64,000 bases of DNA from Ancylostoma caninum (Eukaryota; Nematoda; Chromadorea; Rhabditida; Ancylostomatidae). Shown in pieces: positions 1-11,015 of this stretch. Numbering within the stretch: position 1 is the stretch's first letter; each line of letters begins with the position of its first letter. The notes beneath the pieces were generated by a model, which had not been told where the DNA came from, did not search any database, and worked only from the letters and a program-made list of their open reading frames with translations. A program made the translations under genes and the position numbers. The DNA is taken from positions 3,092,001 through 3,156,000 of the forward strand of contig JBAJFG010000172.1 of NCBI GenBank assembly GCA_037903475.1, written 5' to 3'.

Positions 1-1003
1 AAAGTTCTTAGAAGTATCTTAGGGAGCAAGAGTACTTCTTATTCTTTCACACAATGGTTTCGCGGTTTGAACAAGACCGTAAGAGCGGTTCCCCGATGCT
101 TTGGAGGGCAAGAATCTTTCATCGATATTTCTAAGAGTTCTTCAAAACAGAAAACCAGCGACTCAGTAGGATAATGAAAGATAGTCCAAAGATAATAAGA
201 GATTGTCCAGTGAGTGCAGAGGGACTACTTGTACGTCATTGCTTGAAGTTGATATTCATTAAATTAAGAATGCGCTCCCTCCTGCACGAATTTTGACAAA
301 ATTCTACACAGCAGATAACTTGGTTCTTATCAAGTTCAAAAGTGGAAAATGAATGACACTGCATAGATGTGTTCTATTATACTTCATCATAGATTTACCA
401 CCGAATGCCGCACTCCACTCGTCATGGTCAATTTATGCTCACTTAGTACAGTAGGCCGTAGTATAATTATGTGGTGATGAACATAACTTCAAAACTGCTC
501 GCCTCGATTAAGACACTGATTGCATGCGTGCTTTACCCAGTATGTATACAGGGTGCGGCGAAAGTATTGGCCGCCTTTTGTGACACAAAAATTATATAAA
601 AAATCGAAACTGGATGGAAGAACAAGTGTGACCATTCTGCTGCCTAGAATCCTGAGAACAATGTAAAACTAAGATACACATGTATTCAATCCATTTTATC
701 CCTAATTTTGCCAGTCGTAAACAGGCAAGACGGGAAAGGGCTTCACTACTGCGATGCAAGTAGTCATCTTTGACTTGATCCAGAGTTTTTTTTTCTGAGA
801 TGTTGTTTTGGAATGGGAACATTGCTGAGAAATAGCATATTTTGAGTTTTCCACAAATCCGCTAATTAAAAGTACCGGCTGCTCCTGTCTATGCTTTGAT
901 TTACCTTGGTTTCCGGTGAACGGCACGGAGGAAGAGCTTCATATCATTTCCTTTGGTTCTAGCTCCAAAATTACCGCATAACCAAGAAACAAAATTTGGC
1001 AGA
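1..1003. other. no gene seen
   Basis: AT-rich stretch with only short chance reading frames and no exon with matching splice signals. I see no repeat or RNA structure that I can support. Confidence 0.5.
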
Positions 1004-2925
1004 AGGTACGGTTGTCTCCGTGGCAATTAGCAAAAGGACGGTCCAGGACCGACCCGGACCGTCCCTCGCCGACCCTCCAATGAGGTCATTGTCTAATTGT
1101 CCAGATGAACTTTTTCAATAAACTACTGATATATTCACCACCTATGGGCCATGGCCTGCAACTATCTAATGAAATCTGTAGTTTTCAACAGAACTGAAAA
1201 ATCACAAAATTTTCGAAATTTTGCATCCTCCTGATTTCCACACTTGCTTGGGCCGAGAGGAGCTTTTGTTTCGCTTCGTTTGAAGGTCGACTAGAATAAG
1301 GAAATGTAGCACAATATCCTAGAAAAATATGAAACTTCCACCGATGTTTGAAGGCGGGAAAATCGTGTCATAGTTTGAAACAAAATTTTGTACATTTTTC
1401 ACAAATCGCTTCGCTAACACTTTTTTCATGTTAAACAATACTACTTTTATTCTAGATGTAGTTTTCCGAGTCAAAATACGAGATCCCGCAGAAAATGCAA
1501 TTACTTTGTGTTTCACGCTAGTTTTAATGTTTAATTTTTTTTTCATCCAACACCATTCGTAGGATGTGTGCTGTGTCCACCTTAGTGACAGGCGGGTGAA
1601 TATAGGAAAACCTCTCACTGAACCTCCTTGGTACTTGGTGGAACCGAGCCCTCTAGCCTGAGGGTGTGCGAAAAGACGTGAGAACAGAGTTATTGGGTCA
1701 GGTCAGTTCTCCATGAAAAGAGTGACGCCTGAAGGTTTTCCTCTATTCGATGAGGTCATCTTATCTCTGACCTTCTATCACCCACTGTGACCACCCACCT
1801 TGGCACCAGCTTAAACACTTCCTGAGGTTGCCAGTAATTTTTTTCGATTTTTTAGTTTATCTTCGTGTAATTCGAGTTTTGTAGGCATTCTCACAAGCCC
1901 AAAACAAGGATGAATTGGTTGTAGGAATCAAAAAATTTTGGAGTAACAAATTGACCAAGAACCAATGTAAGGCTTATGTAGGACGTAAAGCACATGTAAT
2001 GCCAAAAGTCATTAGACCTTATGGAGGAAATATCCTTGAGGGATATTTTCCCTTATACTATCTAGATTTTTCCTTTTTCGACACATTTTAACTAAGTCGT
2101 CCTCTTTTTTGGCACGTATTAACTATTATGCAGCGATACTGTATGATTTTTCTCTAATTGAAATTGATACCCTATTTGAATCCTCGCCCTTTATTCCTTT
2201 TTCTATTTAATTTGCTTTCTATATTGTAGTATTGTATCTAGGGTCCCGTAATAAACATAAAAATAAAATATACGCTTGGTTAGAGAGTTCTCCATTGAGG
2301 CGGAGTGTCGTTGCTCAATGATCACCCGTGTGTCACTAAGTTGGGACACAGCGCACATCCTATGAAGAGTTTTGGAAGAATTCAAAACTAGCATGAAACA
2401 CAAAATAATTGTCAATTTTGCCGGTCAATTTTGCGGAATCGCGTACTTTGATTTGGAAAACTACATCTAGAACAAAAATAGTGTTGTTCACCGTGAAAAA
2501 AGTGTTAGCGAAGCGATTTGTGAAAAATGTACAAAATTTTGTTTCAAACTATGACACGATTTTCCCGCCTTCAAACATCGGTGGAAGTTTCATATTTTTC
2601 TAGGATATTGTGCTACATTTCCTTATTCTAGTCGACCTTCAAACGAAGCGAAACAAAAGCTCCTCTCGGCCCAAGCAAGTGTGGAAATCAGGAGGATGCA
2701 AAATTTCGAAAATTTTGTGATTTTTCAGTTCTGTTGAAAACTACAGATTTCATTAGATAGTTGCAGGCCATGGCCCATAGGTGGTGAATATATCAGTAGT
2801 TTATTGAAAAAGTTCATCTGGACAATTAGACAATGACCTCATTGGAGGGTCGGCGAGGGACGGTCCGGGTCGGTCCTGGACCGTCCTTTTGCTAATTGCC
2901 ACGGAGAGAACCGTACTTCCCGTAG
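1004..2925. mobile_element. long inverted-repeat element, about 1.9 kb
   Basis: The segment 1004-1620 reappears in reverse complement at about 2283-2925. The outermost shared part runs from GTACGGTT through CTCCGTGGCAATTAGC, GGTCCAGGACCGACCC and CTCATTGGAGGG. The arms are about 620 bp and highly similar over their outer 450 bp, then diverge toward a spacer of about 660 bp. Both arms carry the same short reading frame (it contains KRFVKNVQNFVSNYD), which is simply the shared DNA and not a gene. No transposase is present, so this looks like a non-autonomous foldback element. I cannot define a target-site duplication with certainty. Confidence 0.75.
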
Positions 2926-3165
2926 CACCGATTATGGGTTTAGAAGTGAACCGTTCCTTTCCTGAGAGGAGTTTTCTCCAGCTTACAACGTAAACACAGC
3001 GAAGGGGTTTTGCTCAAGAAATCATTCGTGAGCTCTCCAGCTCCAAATTAGCCACCACTGTACTCCTTCATTTTCGATTAACTGGATTGTACCACATGGG
3101 CGCTTTGAAGGAGCAAGCATGTGCTACACCACAGTATGGGCTTGTGTGTGACGGTCGTTTCAGAT

Positions 3166-3325
3166 CGGAAATTCCGTGGCAAAATACTCTTGTTCGGAAT
3201 TTCCGCAGCAGAATATCGAGATTTCCGCCGCAAGATACCGAAAATTCCGCAGCAGAACAGCAGAAAAGCCGACTGTTTACCTGCGGAAATTCCGGTATTC
3301 CGCTGCGGAATTTCCGGCCCAGTGT
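3166..3325. repeat. degenerate ATTCCGCAGCAGAA repeat cluster
   Basis: The motif ATTCCGCAGCAGAA and variants recur about every 20-30 bp (near 3170, 3199, 3220, 3243 and 3300). The last copies run into a palindrome, ATTCCGCTGCGGAAT. The short overlapping reading frames here follow from the repeat. Confidence 0.55.
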
Positions 3326-3576
3326 CTGAGCTTCAGAGTGACACCATCGCTGGTTAGAGGAATATGTTACAAGTTCTCACATCTTATCACACAGTTTCAC
3401 TGAATAGTGTGCTGGTCTAACTTGCCAGAGCACTCGTACGAAAATGACTGAAGGCGAGTAGTCACGACGACAGCATTGCTCTGAAGTATGCCATAGGTGA
3501 TACGATTTTCATTCCAATGCATAGGCACAAAGGCCTCGACTTGCTATCCAAATATAGCCTAACAACTTCGATCCAG

Positions 3577-3989
3577 GCAACTTGCGACATCTATGGCGAA
3601 AATCGAGATGATACGAACAGCAGAGGTCCAGCAACAACTGTAAAAGATGGATATTTGATAGATAGAAACAAAAATGTGCCCAGTGTCCCTCCATGCTCGT
3701 CTACTGTCAGTTTTGAGCCTACACTCGAGTTTCAACATTTCAACGCAACAGATGTGATCCTTGATGGGGAATGTCCAGGCATTCTCGTCAATTTTGTCGA
3801 CAAATACAAGCTCCCTCAAAACAGCGTTTACAAGTACTCTCAAGGACTGGAGAATGATGGCAACCTCACGTGCAGGTATGACATAGCCTGTTTTGTATGT
3901 TTATATCCAACACAATTTTCGGTGTTTCAGCATGACTTTCGCCCGAGATATCATTGAAGGATTGGATATGGTTCCAGTTTTTACTCGAA
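3577..3989 (+). CDS. exons of an unrecognised cysteine-containing family (copy 1)
   Basis: Two exons can be seen. The first is 3577-3875 (acceptor CGATCCAG, donor CAG/GTATGA) and the second 3931-3989 (acceptor GTTTCAG, then donor CGAA/GTGATG). The join restores a codon and gives a product starting ATCDIYGEN and running through NLTC into SMTFARDIIEGLDM. The same two exons with the same 59-bp second exon recur at 17121-17508, which supports the model. A phase-1 exit matches the phase of the exon at 12970-13235, whose family partner also follows in the second copy. The upstream start, probably a signal peptide, was not found. I do not recognise the family; the scattered cysteines suggest secretion. 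Confidence 0.5.
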
Positions 3990-4449
3990 GTGATGTGCCT
4001 TTTTCTTTTTTTATTTTAAGGATCATTTCCGTATGTTTTTCGCAAAAGCCTAGAGTTCCGTGAGCATGGACTGCACAAAATCAATTTTTACTCGAAACAA
4101 GCAAGAATTATTGCAAAAAATTTTGTTTATTACTGGTAAACACCATTGCGAAAGAAGTTTATGAATGCTTGCCTAGTACATACAGAAGGTACAGGTACAT
4201 TGTACGAGGGTCGCATTACTTTCTGACGAAAAATCAGGTTCTTCACCTAGCTCAGTGACAAGCGGATTAAACTGAGTGTGAAAAAAAAAACGATCAGTGG
4301 ATAAGAGCGTTTATCAGAACAATAATGATAAGGCACTAACCCGGGGAAAATGAAGGTGGGAGATCGGGACCGACGAGTACTATGGCTGCGAGATAAATAA
4401 CAGAGAGCACGCCTTTTGGCCCTCAAAGGCCTGACAACATAGAGTTTCT

Positions 4450-4496
4450 ATTAGGTTGCGCAACAAGTTCGTGCGGCTTTTTTTTTCAAGTTGGTT
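4450..4496 (+). repeat. solitary mariner-like terminal repeat
   Basis: TTAGGTTGCGCAACAAGTTC followed by GTGCGGC resembles the terminal inverted repeat of mariner-family transposons. I find no matching opposite end and no transposase nearby, so this is probably a fragment. Confidence 0.4.
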
Positions 4497-5067
4497 CTTT
4501 GCAGGGATTTGAACTCCGTTTGACTGAGTATTATGAGCAGTTTTGTAGCTCTTGCTTTACTCCTTACGAGTATTATCACCGATTTTCTAAGTACCAGCTC
4601 CACTTTGTTTCCTCTTGCGTAGAATTTGACCTTGGCTAATTTTTCAAGGACGAATATCTCCGACACCTACTAATTTACGACTTCAATCGTAGATCGAATG
4701 CAATTTGAGAGACCAAGGATATCAACGGTATTCCAAGAGAAGCCATTTTTATCTGAAGAACTGCACTCAGGCCCCGGCACGAGGTCTTCCCCGGGCCAAA
4801 ATCAAAACAAAGCCCCCTTTGAAAAACCAAAATTTTACGAAGCCCCCTTTAAACATGCAAACGAAAGGAAAACGTTAACCCACTCTAAAAATAGGAGTTC
4901 CGGGGAACAGCTCATGGTGGGACACGAGTTCATAGTGCAAACGACAATCCGAGGAACGTAAAGGCACAACATTCTGATCTGAAGCAAAAAAAAATTGAAA
5001 AAGGCATAGATTTGAAGAAAAAACCTTCAATCCGAAATAGAACGGATTAAAAAGTTGGGCATACCAA

Positions 5068-5505
5068 AGGGCAATCCATACTACATAGATGCGTGCGTTT
5101 GACGCGCGTGCGTCTATATGATGAAGGATAGGGCCAGTCGCATCGCTGACCCGGCTCAGGGGCACGCGTTTAGACGCTATTGTGGTTGATGAGCGTCAAA
5201 TCTGACGCGTTGTCCTGAAATTTCACGAAGTTTTCGCGATGTGTCGATGCGGCGAAGATTAGAACGCAGTTTGTTCGCGGCAAAGCCAGGAACATTCGCA
5301 TCCTGCCGCGCATTCTCTTCTCCTCTTCGTTTTGCATTGTACATCGCCGCGTCAATTTTGACGCTCATCAACCATAAATACCGCCTTACGGTCTCGAGGC
5401 GGCCGTACATTCTTTTCATTGAGGATGTACATGCCGAACGGTCCTCATGGACGATCCTTCGCAAGTTGATGCGTGCGTCTGACGCACGCAGCTGGTGTAA
5501 ATTAC
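5068..5505. mobile_element. MITE family A, copy inside another element
   Basis: It begins AGGGCAATCCATACT and ends near GGTGTAAATTAC. The body matches the copies at 31801-32028 and 28354-28578: GCGTGCG palindromes, GGGGCACGCGTTTA, GGCGGCCGTAC and TTCATTGAGGATGTAC. The copy is about 200 bp longer than its relatives because of the insertion at 5173-5388. Confidence 0.7.
5173..5388. mobile_element. innermost nested MITE with TTA duplication
   Basis: Compared with the related copy at 31801, this block interrupts the sequence between GCGTTTA and CGGTCTCG. It is flanked by TTA on both sides. Near its ends are the inverted sequences TTGTGGTTGATGAGCGTCA and TGACGCTCATCAACCATAA. Confidence 0.65.
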
Positions 5506-6129
5506 AACATAAACGATGATGGAACGCAGTGGAACGGTCACTGGAACGTGTGAGAATGAACAAGTGATTCTTGTTACAAGGGAGAACGCGTTGAAACTAG
5601 TCCGCGGCGTCGTTCGATTGGACCTGATGAACGTGATGCTTCCCTTAGAAGTGACAAACGCAATTTTTTTCCAATACGAAGCCCCCTTTGCTTTTCGGCC
5701 CTTTTACGAAGCCCAGCTTGCCCCCGGGGAGACCTGTGCTGGGGCCTGACTGCACTGAAGCGGAATTCTGCCTCAGCGAGATTAGTCTTACCAGGCGATG
5801 TCCTCGTTCTGAACATGCAGTTTGAAGCACTGCGAGACGGCTATTCATTACGTTTTGCTCTAGATATGAAAAAGAGTAATCACGGATGCTATTTCTCTGC
5901 ATCACCTCAGTCCGACTGATCCACTTCGTCAAAAAAGCATACAAGAGCTTGTACGAAGTAACCCATCACATTAAAAACGTGCAACTCTTCTGAACAAATT
6001 TGGCCAAGACGGTAGTCTGGATGCTGGGATGGAAGATGATTGTACTCCTGCCCACCCTGGTGTAATTAATCTATCCTGGAAAATTTCATATAGTGTACAT
6101 GTGCGATAAATTCTAGTAACTTTTGTATA

Positions 6130-7135
6130 GATAATAGCTATTTCAAGGCTATTGCTAATGAGAAATTCCCTGGTGTGAAACGATCAACTTTAAAATTGAA
6201 GTCGTCCGTCTTATTATACTGTTTGATGATAATGCGATCATTAATATCCTTAATGTTGAGATCTAAGAAATTACATTCATAATGGTTACTATTGGTTCTA
6301 TCTAGTTCAAGTATACCTCCATAAATATTATTAAGCATATCAGTTATATCCTGATCTGTACGATTATGTATGACTAGTATATCATCCATATATCGATAAA
6401 GTTGAATTAACAGGCTATTTTCGGTTTGATTAGAAGAATTGATATATTCGAGGTAAGACAAAGTTAGGTCTGCCAGGACTGGGCTAGCATTACCTCCTTG
6501 GGGAACTCCTACGTATTGTTTGAAAATGATGTTACCAATTCTACAGTAGCTGTTGGTTAGCACATAATTTAGGACATATAAGACATCCCCTGTCTGGTAA
6601 GATCTATGATTAGTCTTATTTATATTCATTAGAGTAGAAAATTTCACTATTATTAATTACTAGGAATTCTTTGCTAGCATTTTTGAAGCATATTTTAGTA
6701 ATCTCGGTCAAGTTTTTAATGATAATGTCATGGGAGATGTTAGTGAACATATTGGTGAAGTCTGCAGAGAATACCTTTATGTTAACCCCTGCGATTTTCC
6801 GCAAGTCCTGTGAAATATTAATGTCACTTATTGACCAATAATTTGGTAGACATCTTCTATTACGTCTAACTATGTTGGCGTAATTTTGATAATGTTTACG
6901 AAAATGCGAGAAAATTCTCATAGCTTCTATTGCTATAGGTTCAATACTACTACTAGCTGCTCCTGTAATGAATCTAAATTTAGTTGGCGTTTCATGCATT
7001 TTAGGTATACAGTATATATTGGGAATTACTGGATTGGTTAGCGTGTTTAACTTAAGGTTGTTAATAAAATTGTTATGCCTGTTAATAATATCAGCAAAAT
7101 TATCAGTAGTAAACAAATGGTGGACATAATTAAAA
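6130..7135 (-). pseudogene. Penelope-like reverse transcriptase, copy A (frameshifted)
   Basis: The minus strand encodes a reverse transcriptase core: PKMHETPTKFRFI, then a palm segment with FSADFTNMFTN, GVPQGGNASPVLADL and the catalytic YRYMDDILV (YMDD at 6380-6391), then FLDLNIKD. The PKxH...RFI motif and the arrangement point to Penelope-like elements; the subfamily is uncertain. The frame breaks near 6630, where GAATATAAATAAG replaces the GAATATATAAATAAG found in copy B. The N-terminal part and any GIY-YIG endonuclease are missing. The copy lies head to head with copy B. Confidence 0.8.
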
Positions 7136-7159
7136 AATACATTACCAAAAAATCATTCC

Positions 7160-8300
7160 CTTTAGACTGATATATGAATACTCTAAACCGTATTCCAGTT
7201 TTTTCATTAATTATAATAACTTCCTTAGAAATCTTCGAAGTCCAGAACCCAATGATATGGTATGTGTATATCATAATTACTCGTCCTATATAGATCCTTA
7301 TCACAGACACATTATTACCGGAGATGGAAATATTTTTAAAAACACTAGTATATATCATGCCTTAAGTAAAGGTACAAAATATAGACCTCATCTGTCCCTC
7401 AAAATTGAAAAAAATTAAAAAAAAACTTTGGGAATATCTTATCACGACAATGAGGTATTCTGTAAAAGCCAGGTACGGACTGAATAATCTCTTAACAGAG
7501 TACTTTAAAAGCAATATGTATTATACGGTATACAACAAATATAGAGGGTTAATTTATAGTAATAGGGTGTCACAAAGGATTGATATCGTTCATGAAGATA
7601 TTGAATATGTTCACAAATATTTTATTATTTGTCCCTTGGACAAAGCCTCTTCCAACTACGGTATGATTTGTAAAAGATTATATTTATACACATTAATTGA
7701 AGAAATGGGTCTCACTGATGTAAACACCGCTAATAGTAATAGTATATATGAAATTGTGATAATATTAATCCTGCTGGTATTATTAACAGGCATAACAATT
7801 TTATTAACAACCTTGAGTTAAACACGCTAACCAATCCAGTAATTCCCAATATAATACGCCAACTAAATTTAGATTCATTATAGGAGCAGCTAGTAGTAGT
7901 ATTGAACCTATAGCAATAGAAGAGAATGAGAATGAGAATTTTCTGGCATTTTCGTAAACATTATCAAAATTACGCCAACATAGTTAGACGTAATAGCAGA
8001 TGTCTACCAAATTATTGGTCAATAAGTGACATTAATATTTCACAGGACTTGCGGAAAATTGCAGGGGTTAACATAAAGGTATTCTCTGCAGACTTCACCA
8101 ATATGTTCACTAACATCTCCCATGACATTATCATTAAAAACTTGACCGAGATTACTAAAATATGTTTCAAAAATGTTAACAAAAAATTCCTAGTAAATAA
8201 TAATAGTAAAATTTTCTACTCTAATGAATATATAAATAAGACTAATCATAGATCTTACCAGATAGAGGATGTCTTATATGTCCTAAATTATGTGCTACAC
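7160..8300 (+). pseudogene. Penelope-like reverse transcriptase, copy B (truncated)
   Basis: The plus strand supplies the N-terminal part that copy A lacks, with IICPLDKASSNYGMICKRLY, a motif typical of Penelope-type enzymes. It then shares RKHYQNYANIVRRN, SADFTNMFTNISHD and TNHRSYQ with copy A. About 26 bp are missing near 7850 (the PKMH segment is lost), there are stop codons around 7880-7920, and the copy ends before the GVPQGG and YMDD motifs. It is intact at the site where copy A is frameshifted. Confidence 0.8.
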
Positions 8301-9007
8301 TTATTAAGCACCTACCGCATCTACATTATCCTCTTATATAAAGCATGGTAGTGCAACAAAATTTTCTAGAGCGCAGGCGTGGGGGGAATAGCACGTGATC
8401 GAGCCGTGAGGCTCGATTATAGACTGTGGCTCGCGAGGATGCGCAGCTGACGGGGCATTCGGCCGATGTATCGTCATAGGTGCATAGATGTGGTGGTGGT
8501 CGGATGCATTCGGGATTTCGCGGTGGGACCACTGGCTAGCGGTCTCGAGCTCTCCGGGTGAGACAGTGTTTACAACGATTTGACGATACATAGCAGCAAT
8601 GTATGGAGCAGAGCAGCCCCTCCACTGGAGCTTTGTCAATAACTGCATCCAATCTTGGAACGTTGGACGTGAATCACTGCGAAAGGGTGAGTGGAGGCCA
8701 TAGCGATAGGATTCACTCGGTTTCCTCATGTGGGACATACTCTTTGTGCACCTCTCATCATTAAGGTCCCATTTGGATTATGCAGCTTGAGGATCCGTCT
8801 GTTCTTAACTAGGGCAGTACAATCAAACACACAGGATGAATGAACGAAGAACACGGCATTATAAGCTTTTGTGACATTTCCTGGAACCAGTTGTGCAATT
8901 GATCAAACTTTCTAAATATTTCCCAACTTTCTTCCATTTTTTTTTTCAAGATTTACAAAGAGTGCGGGTGCACTGATGACGGTGCCGGAGTCCCGTAGTT
9001 CAAAAAA
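8301..9007. other. no gene seen
   Basis: Only short chance frames. A small hairpin, GATCGAGCC with GGCTCGAT, lies near 8397-8416. Otherwise I see nothing I can name. Confidence 0.4.
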
Positions 9008-9512
9008 AACATCAGGATGGGCGTCCACCGATCGAAAAAGGGTGGCCCAATAGTGGAGAAAACGGAAGGATACTGGTCCATCGATGGAGACTGGGTCCGC
9101 AGGAGCCCATTAGTGAGGAAATGCCATGGAACGAGTCCACGGATGGAAATTGGGTCAGCCGTGGCCCAACAGTGGGAAAACGCCAGGATACGGGTCCATC
9201 GATGGAGAATGGGTCCGCAGGGTACCCAACATTGGGGAAAGCGCTGGGACACGGCTCCCACCGATGGATTGGGTCTGCCCTGGGCCAATAGTGCGAGGAA
9301 CGCCAGAATACAGATCCATGAATGGAGAATGGGTCTTCCCTGGCCCAAAAGTGGGGAAAGCGCCTGGATGCGGGTGCACGGATAGAGTGTGAGTCTGCAT
9401 GATTCCCATTAGTGGGGAAAACGCCAGCATACGGGTCAACGGATGGAGAATGGGCCCGCCGTGGCCCAATAGTGGGGAATACATCAAGATGCACGTCTAC
9501 CGGTGGATTAGG
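9008..9512. repeat. minisatellite, about nine 60-bp units
   Basis: Units contain variants of GGATACGGGTCCATCGATGG, AGAATGGGTCCGC and GTGGCCCAATAGTGGGGAAA. Unit starts fall near 9013, 9068, 9127, 9185, 9246, 9305, 9365, 9426 and 9486. Because 60 is divisible by three, several frames stay open on both strands. Those frames encode only the repeat and I do not call them genes. Confidence 0.9.
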
Positions 9513-10699
9513 GGCACGCCACGCACTGATTTGTGTCTCACTCGACCACCTCTTCTTCCTCCCTGTATATTGAAGCAGAAGCTCATCAGTTGGACTATCT
9601 CAGCAAGGTGAAGCTTGAATCATTTCAGGTGATTATTCGCACGGCATTAGTTACCCTTTGTTGTTCACAAGTACTAAAGCCATATGAAGGATAGTCCTGC
9701 GCAGAGTTGAAATTGGCCGCTCATAACGGGTCCATAGGCATGTAAGAAATGTGACAAAAAAGTAGGTAGGATCATTGCATCGAAAATTAGCTTTATATGT
9801 AGTTGCGTGATTAAGAAGTCGTAAGCAAGGCTAGAATCGCGAGAAGACTCGAAGCCTGACGAGGCGGCCAGGCCCGTAGAATATACGCAACTCATAAGAA
9901 CTAATATACGCAACTCATAAGAATACTTTGTATTTGAGCTTAGTTAATGATTGGTTTTGCTTATTTGCTGATTTCCAAGCCTTTCACAGGTGTGAAGCTT
10001 TTGCCCATACCTCAAGTGGCTACCCCACCCCACTTTCTAGCGTCCCGAAGGGGCGCTAGTAATGAAGAAATTATCACTATCGCATTACTAAAATGTTTAA
10101 CCTATAATAAATGCACTACATCTAAGTATGTACGTTTGCAAAAGAAACTCAAAAAATTCATTAATTACATCTTTAACCTTCTGGCTCAAGGTTATTTCCA
10201 CTAAAAGGATGAGTCAACATTATGTTTTCTTAAGATACGCTTAAATCAAAAAAATTGCTGAACCAAAAATCTGGTTGATTGGTGATCTTGGTGATCTACA
10301 TGACCTCTATTTCCGCCTATTGCACTCCCACTTGTCCTATATAAACTCAGACCCCATTACATAAGTACTCTCATTCTATTCCTAACTGAAGACCACTCCT
10401 CCCCCTACTGACGAGCCAGGGAGTGGTTCTTTTCAAAAAAGAATGTGTCTAGAAAAAAAGAATGGTTAAAAGGCGAAACAGACATTCACAGAAACTTATT
10501 AACTTCTAACTAACTTCTTACTACTATTTTACTCTCGTTGAACCATCACATGGTGGTACCCACACGCAAATATGACGTCCTTGGCAGGGGTCAAGAATTT
10601 TACAGTCGGGTATACCCGTTAGGCCAATTTCCATTTCAAGCTTTAAAGCACCAAACTTTTGTTGGGTACAACAGAATGAAGCTCCGTATAAAAGAAAGG
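9513..10699. other. no gene seen; small tandem duplication
   Basis: A 23-bp unit, ATATACGCAACTCATAAGAA plus three bases, occurs twice at 9880-9923. A short hairpin with arms ACCACTCC and GGAGTGGT lies near 10390-10430, downstream of a TATATAAA sequence. No coding exon is supported. Confidence 0.4.
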
Positions 10700-11015
10700 T
10701 ACGACAAAACTGATCCTCTCTCCTGCATTCTGCTGCGGCCCTTCAACTTTCTGCTGCAGTCCTCATGTGTTCGGAAGCGAATGTCGAAAGGACAACAGCA
10801 GAAAACATCCTGCTGCGGTCCTTCTGGTTTTCTTCTGAGCTCCTTCCGAACCATCCTCTAAACGGATCCATTCTGTTGCGGTTCTTCCGAACCAATCCAT
10901 CTCGAATCGGAAAGACCACAACAGAATGGTTCTTCCGAATTTTTTTTAATCTCTGCGTCTATCGTTTCTTCACCACACGATCAAGATCTCTTTCTGCTGC
11001 GGCCCTTCCGACAGT
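10700..11015. repeat. degenerate TCTGCTGCGGTCCTTC repeat cluster
   Basis: Variants of TCTGCTGCGGTCCTTC and its reverse complement occur at least six times, near 10727, 10751, 10795, 10810, 10876, 10918 and 10993. Copies are in both orientations with irregular spacing. The unit is GC-rich and could fold back on itself. Confidence 0.5.

Larger units (their letters stand above)
4761..5757. mobile_element. miniature DNA element with CTGCACTCAGGCCCC ends
   Basis: The left end CTGCACTCAGGCCCCGGCAC has an inverted partner at the right end (GTGCTGGGGCCTGACTGCAC), and the similarity continues inward through the CCCCGGG block. Copies of ACGAAGCCCCCTTT lie just inside both ends. The element carries no gene of its own. 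Two other repeats are inserted in it (5068-5505 and 5173-5388), so it is the oldest layer of a three-level nest. Confidence 0.7.

Noticed and set aside
6616..7358. Penelope-like reading frames as active genes
   Set aside because: A 2-bp loss shifts the frame of copy A, and copy B has internal stops and lacks the catalytic motif.
9008..9512. CRISPR-like array
   Set aside because: Units are contiguous and diverged, with no unique spacers of constant length, and the genome is eukaryotic.
10385..10440. hammerhead ribozyme (CTGACGAG after a stem, as in some Penelope-like elements)
   Set aside because: The required GAAA and a second stem are missing, and the sequence is not attached to a recognisable element end.
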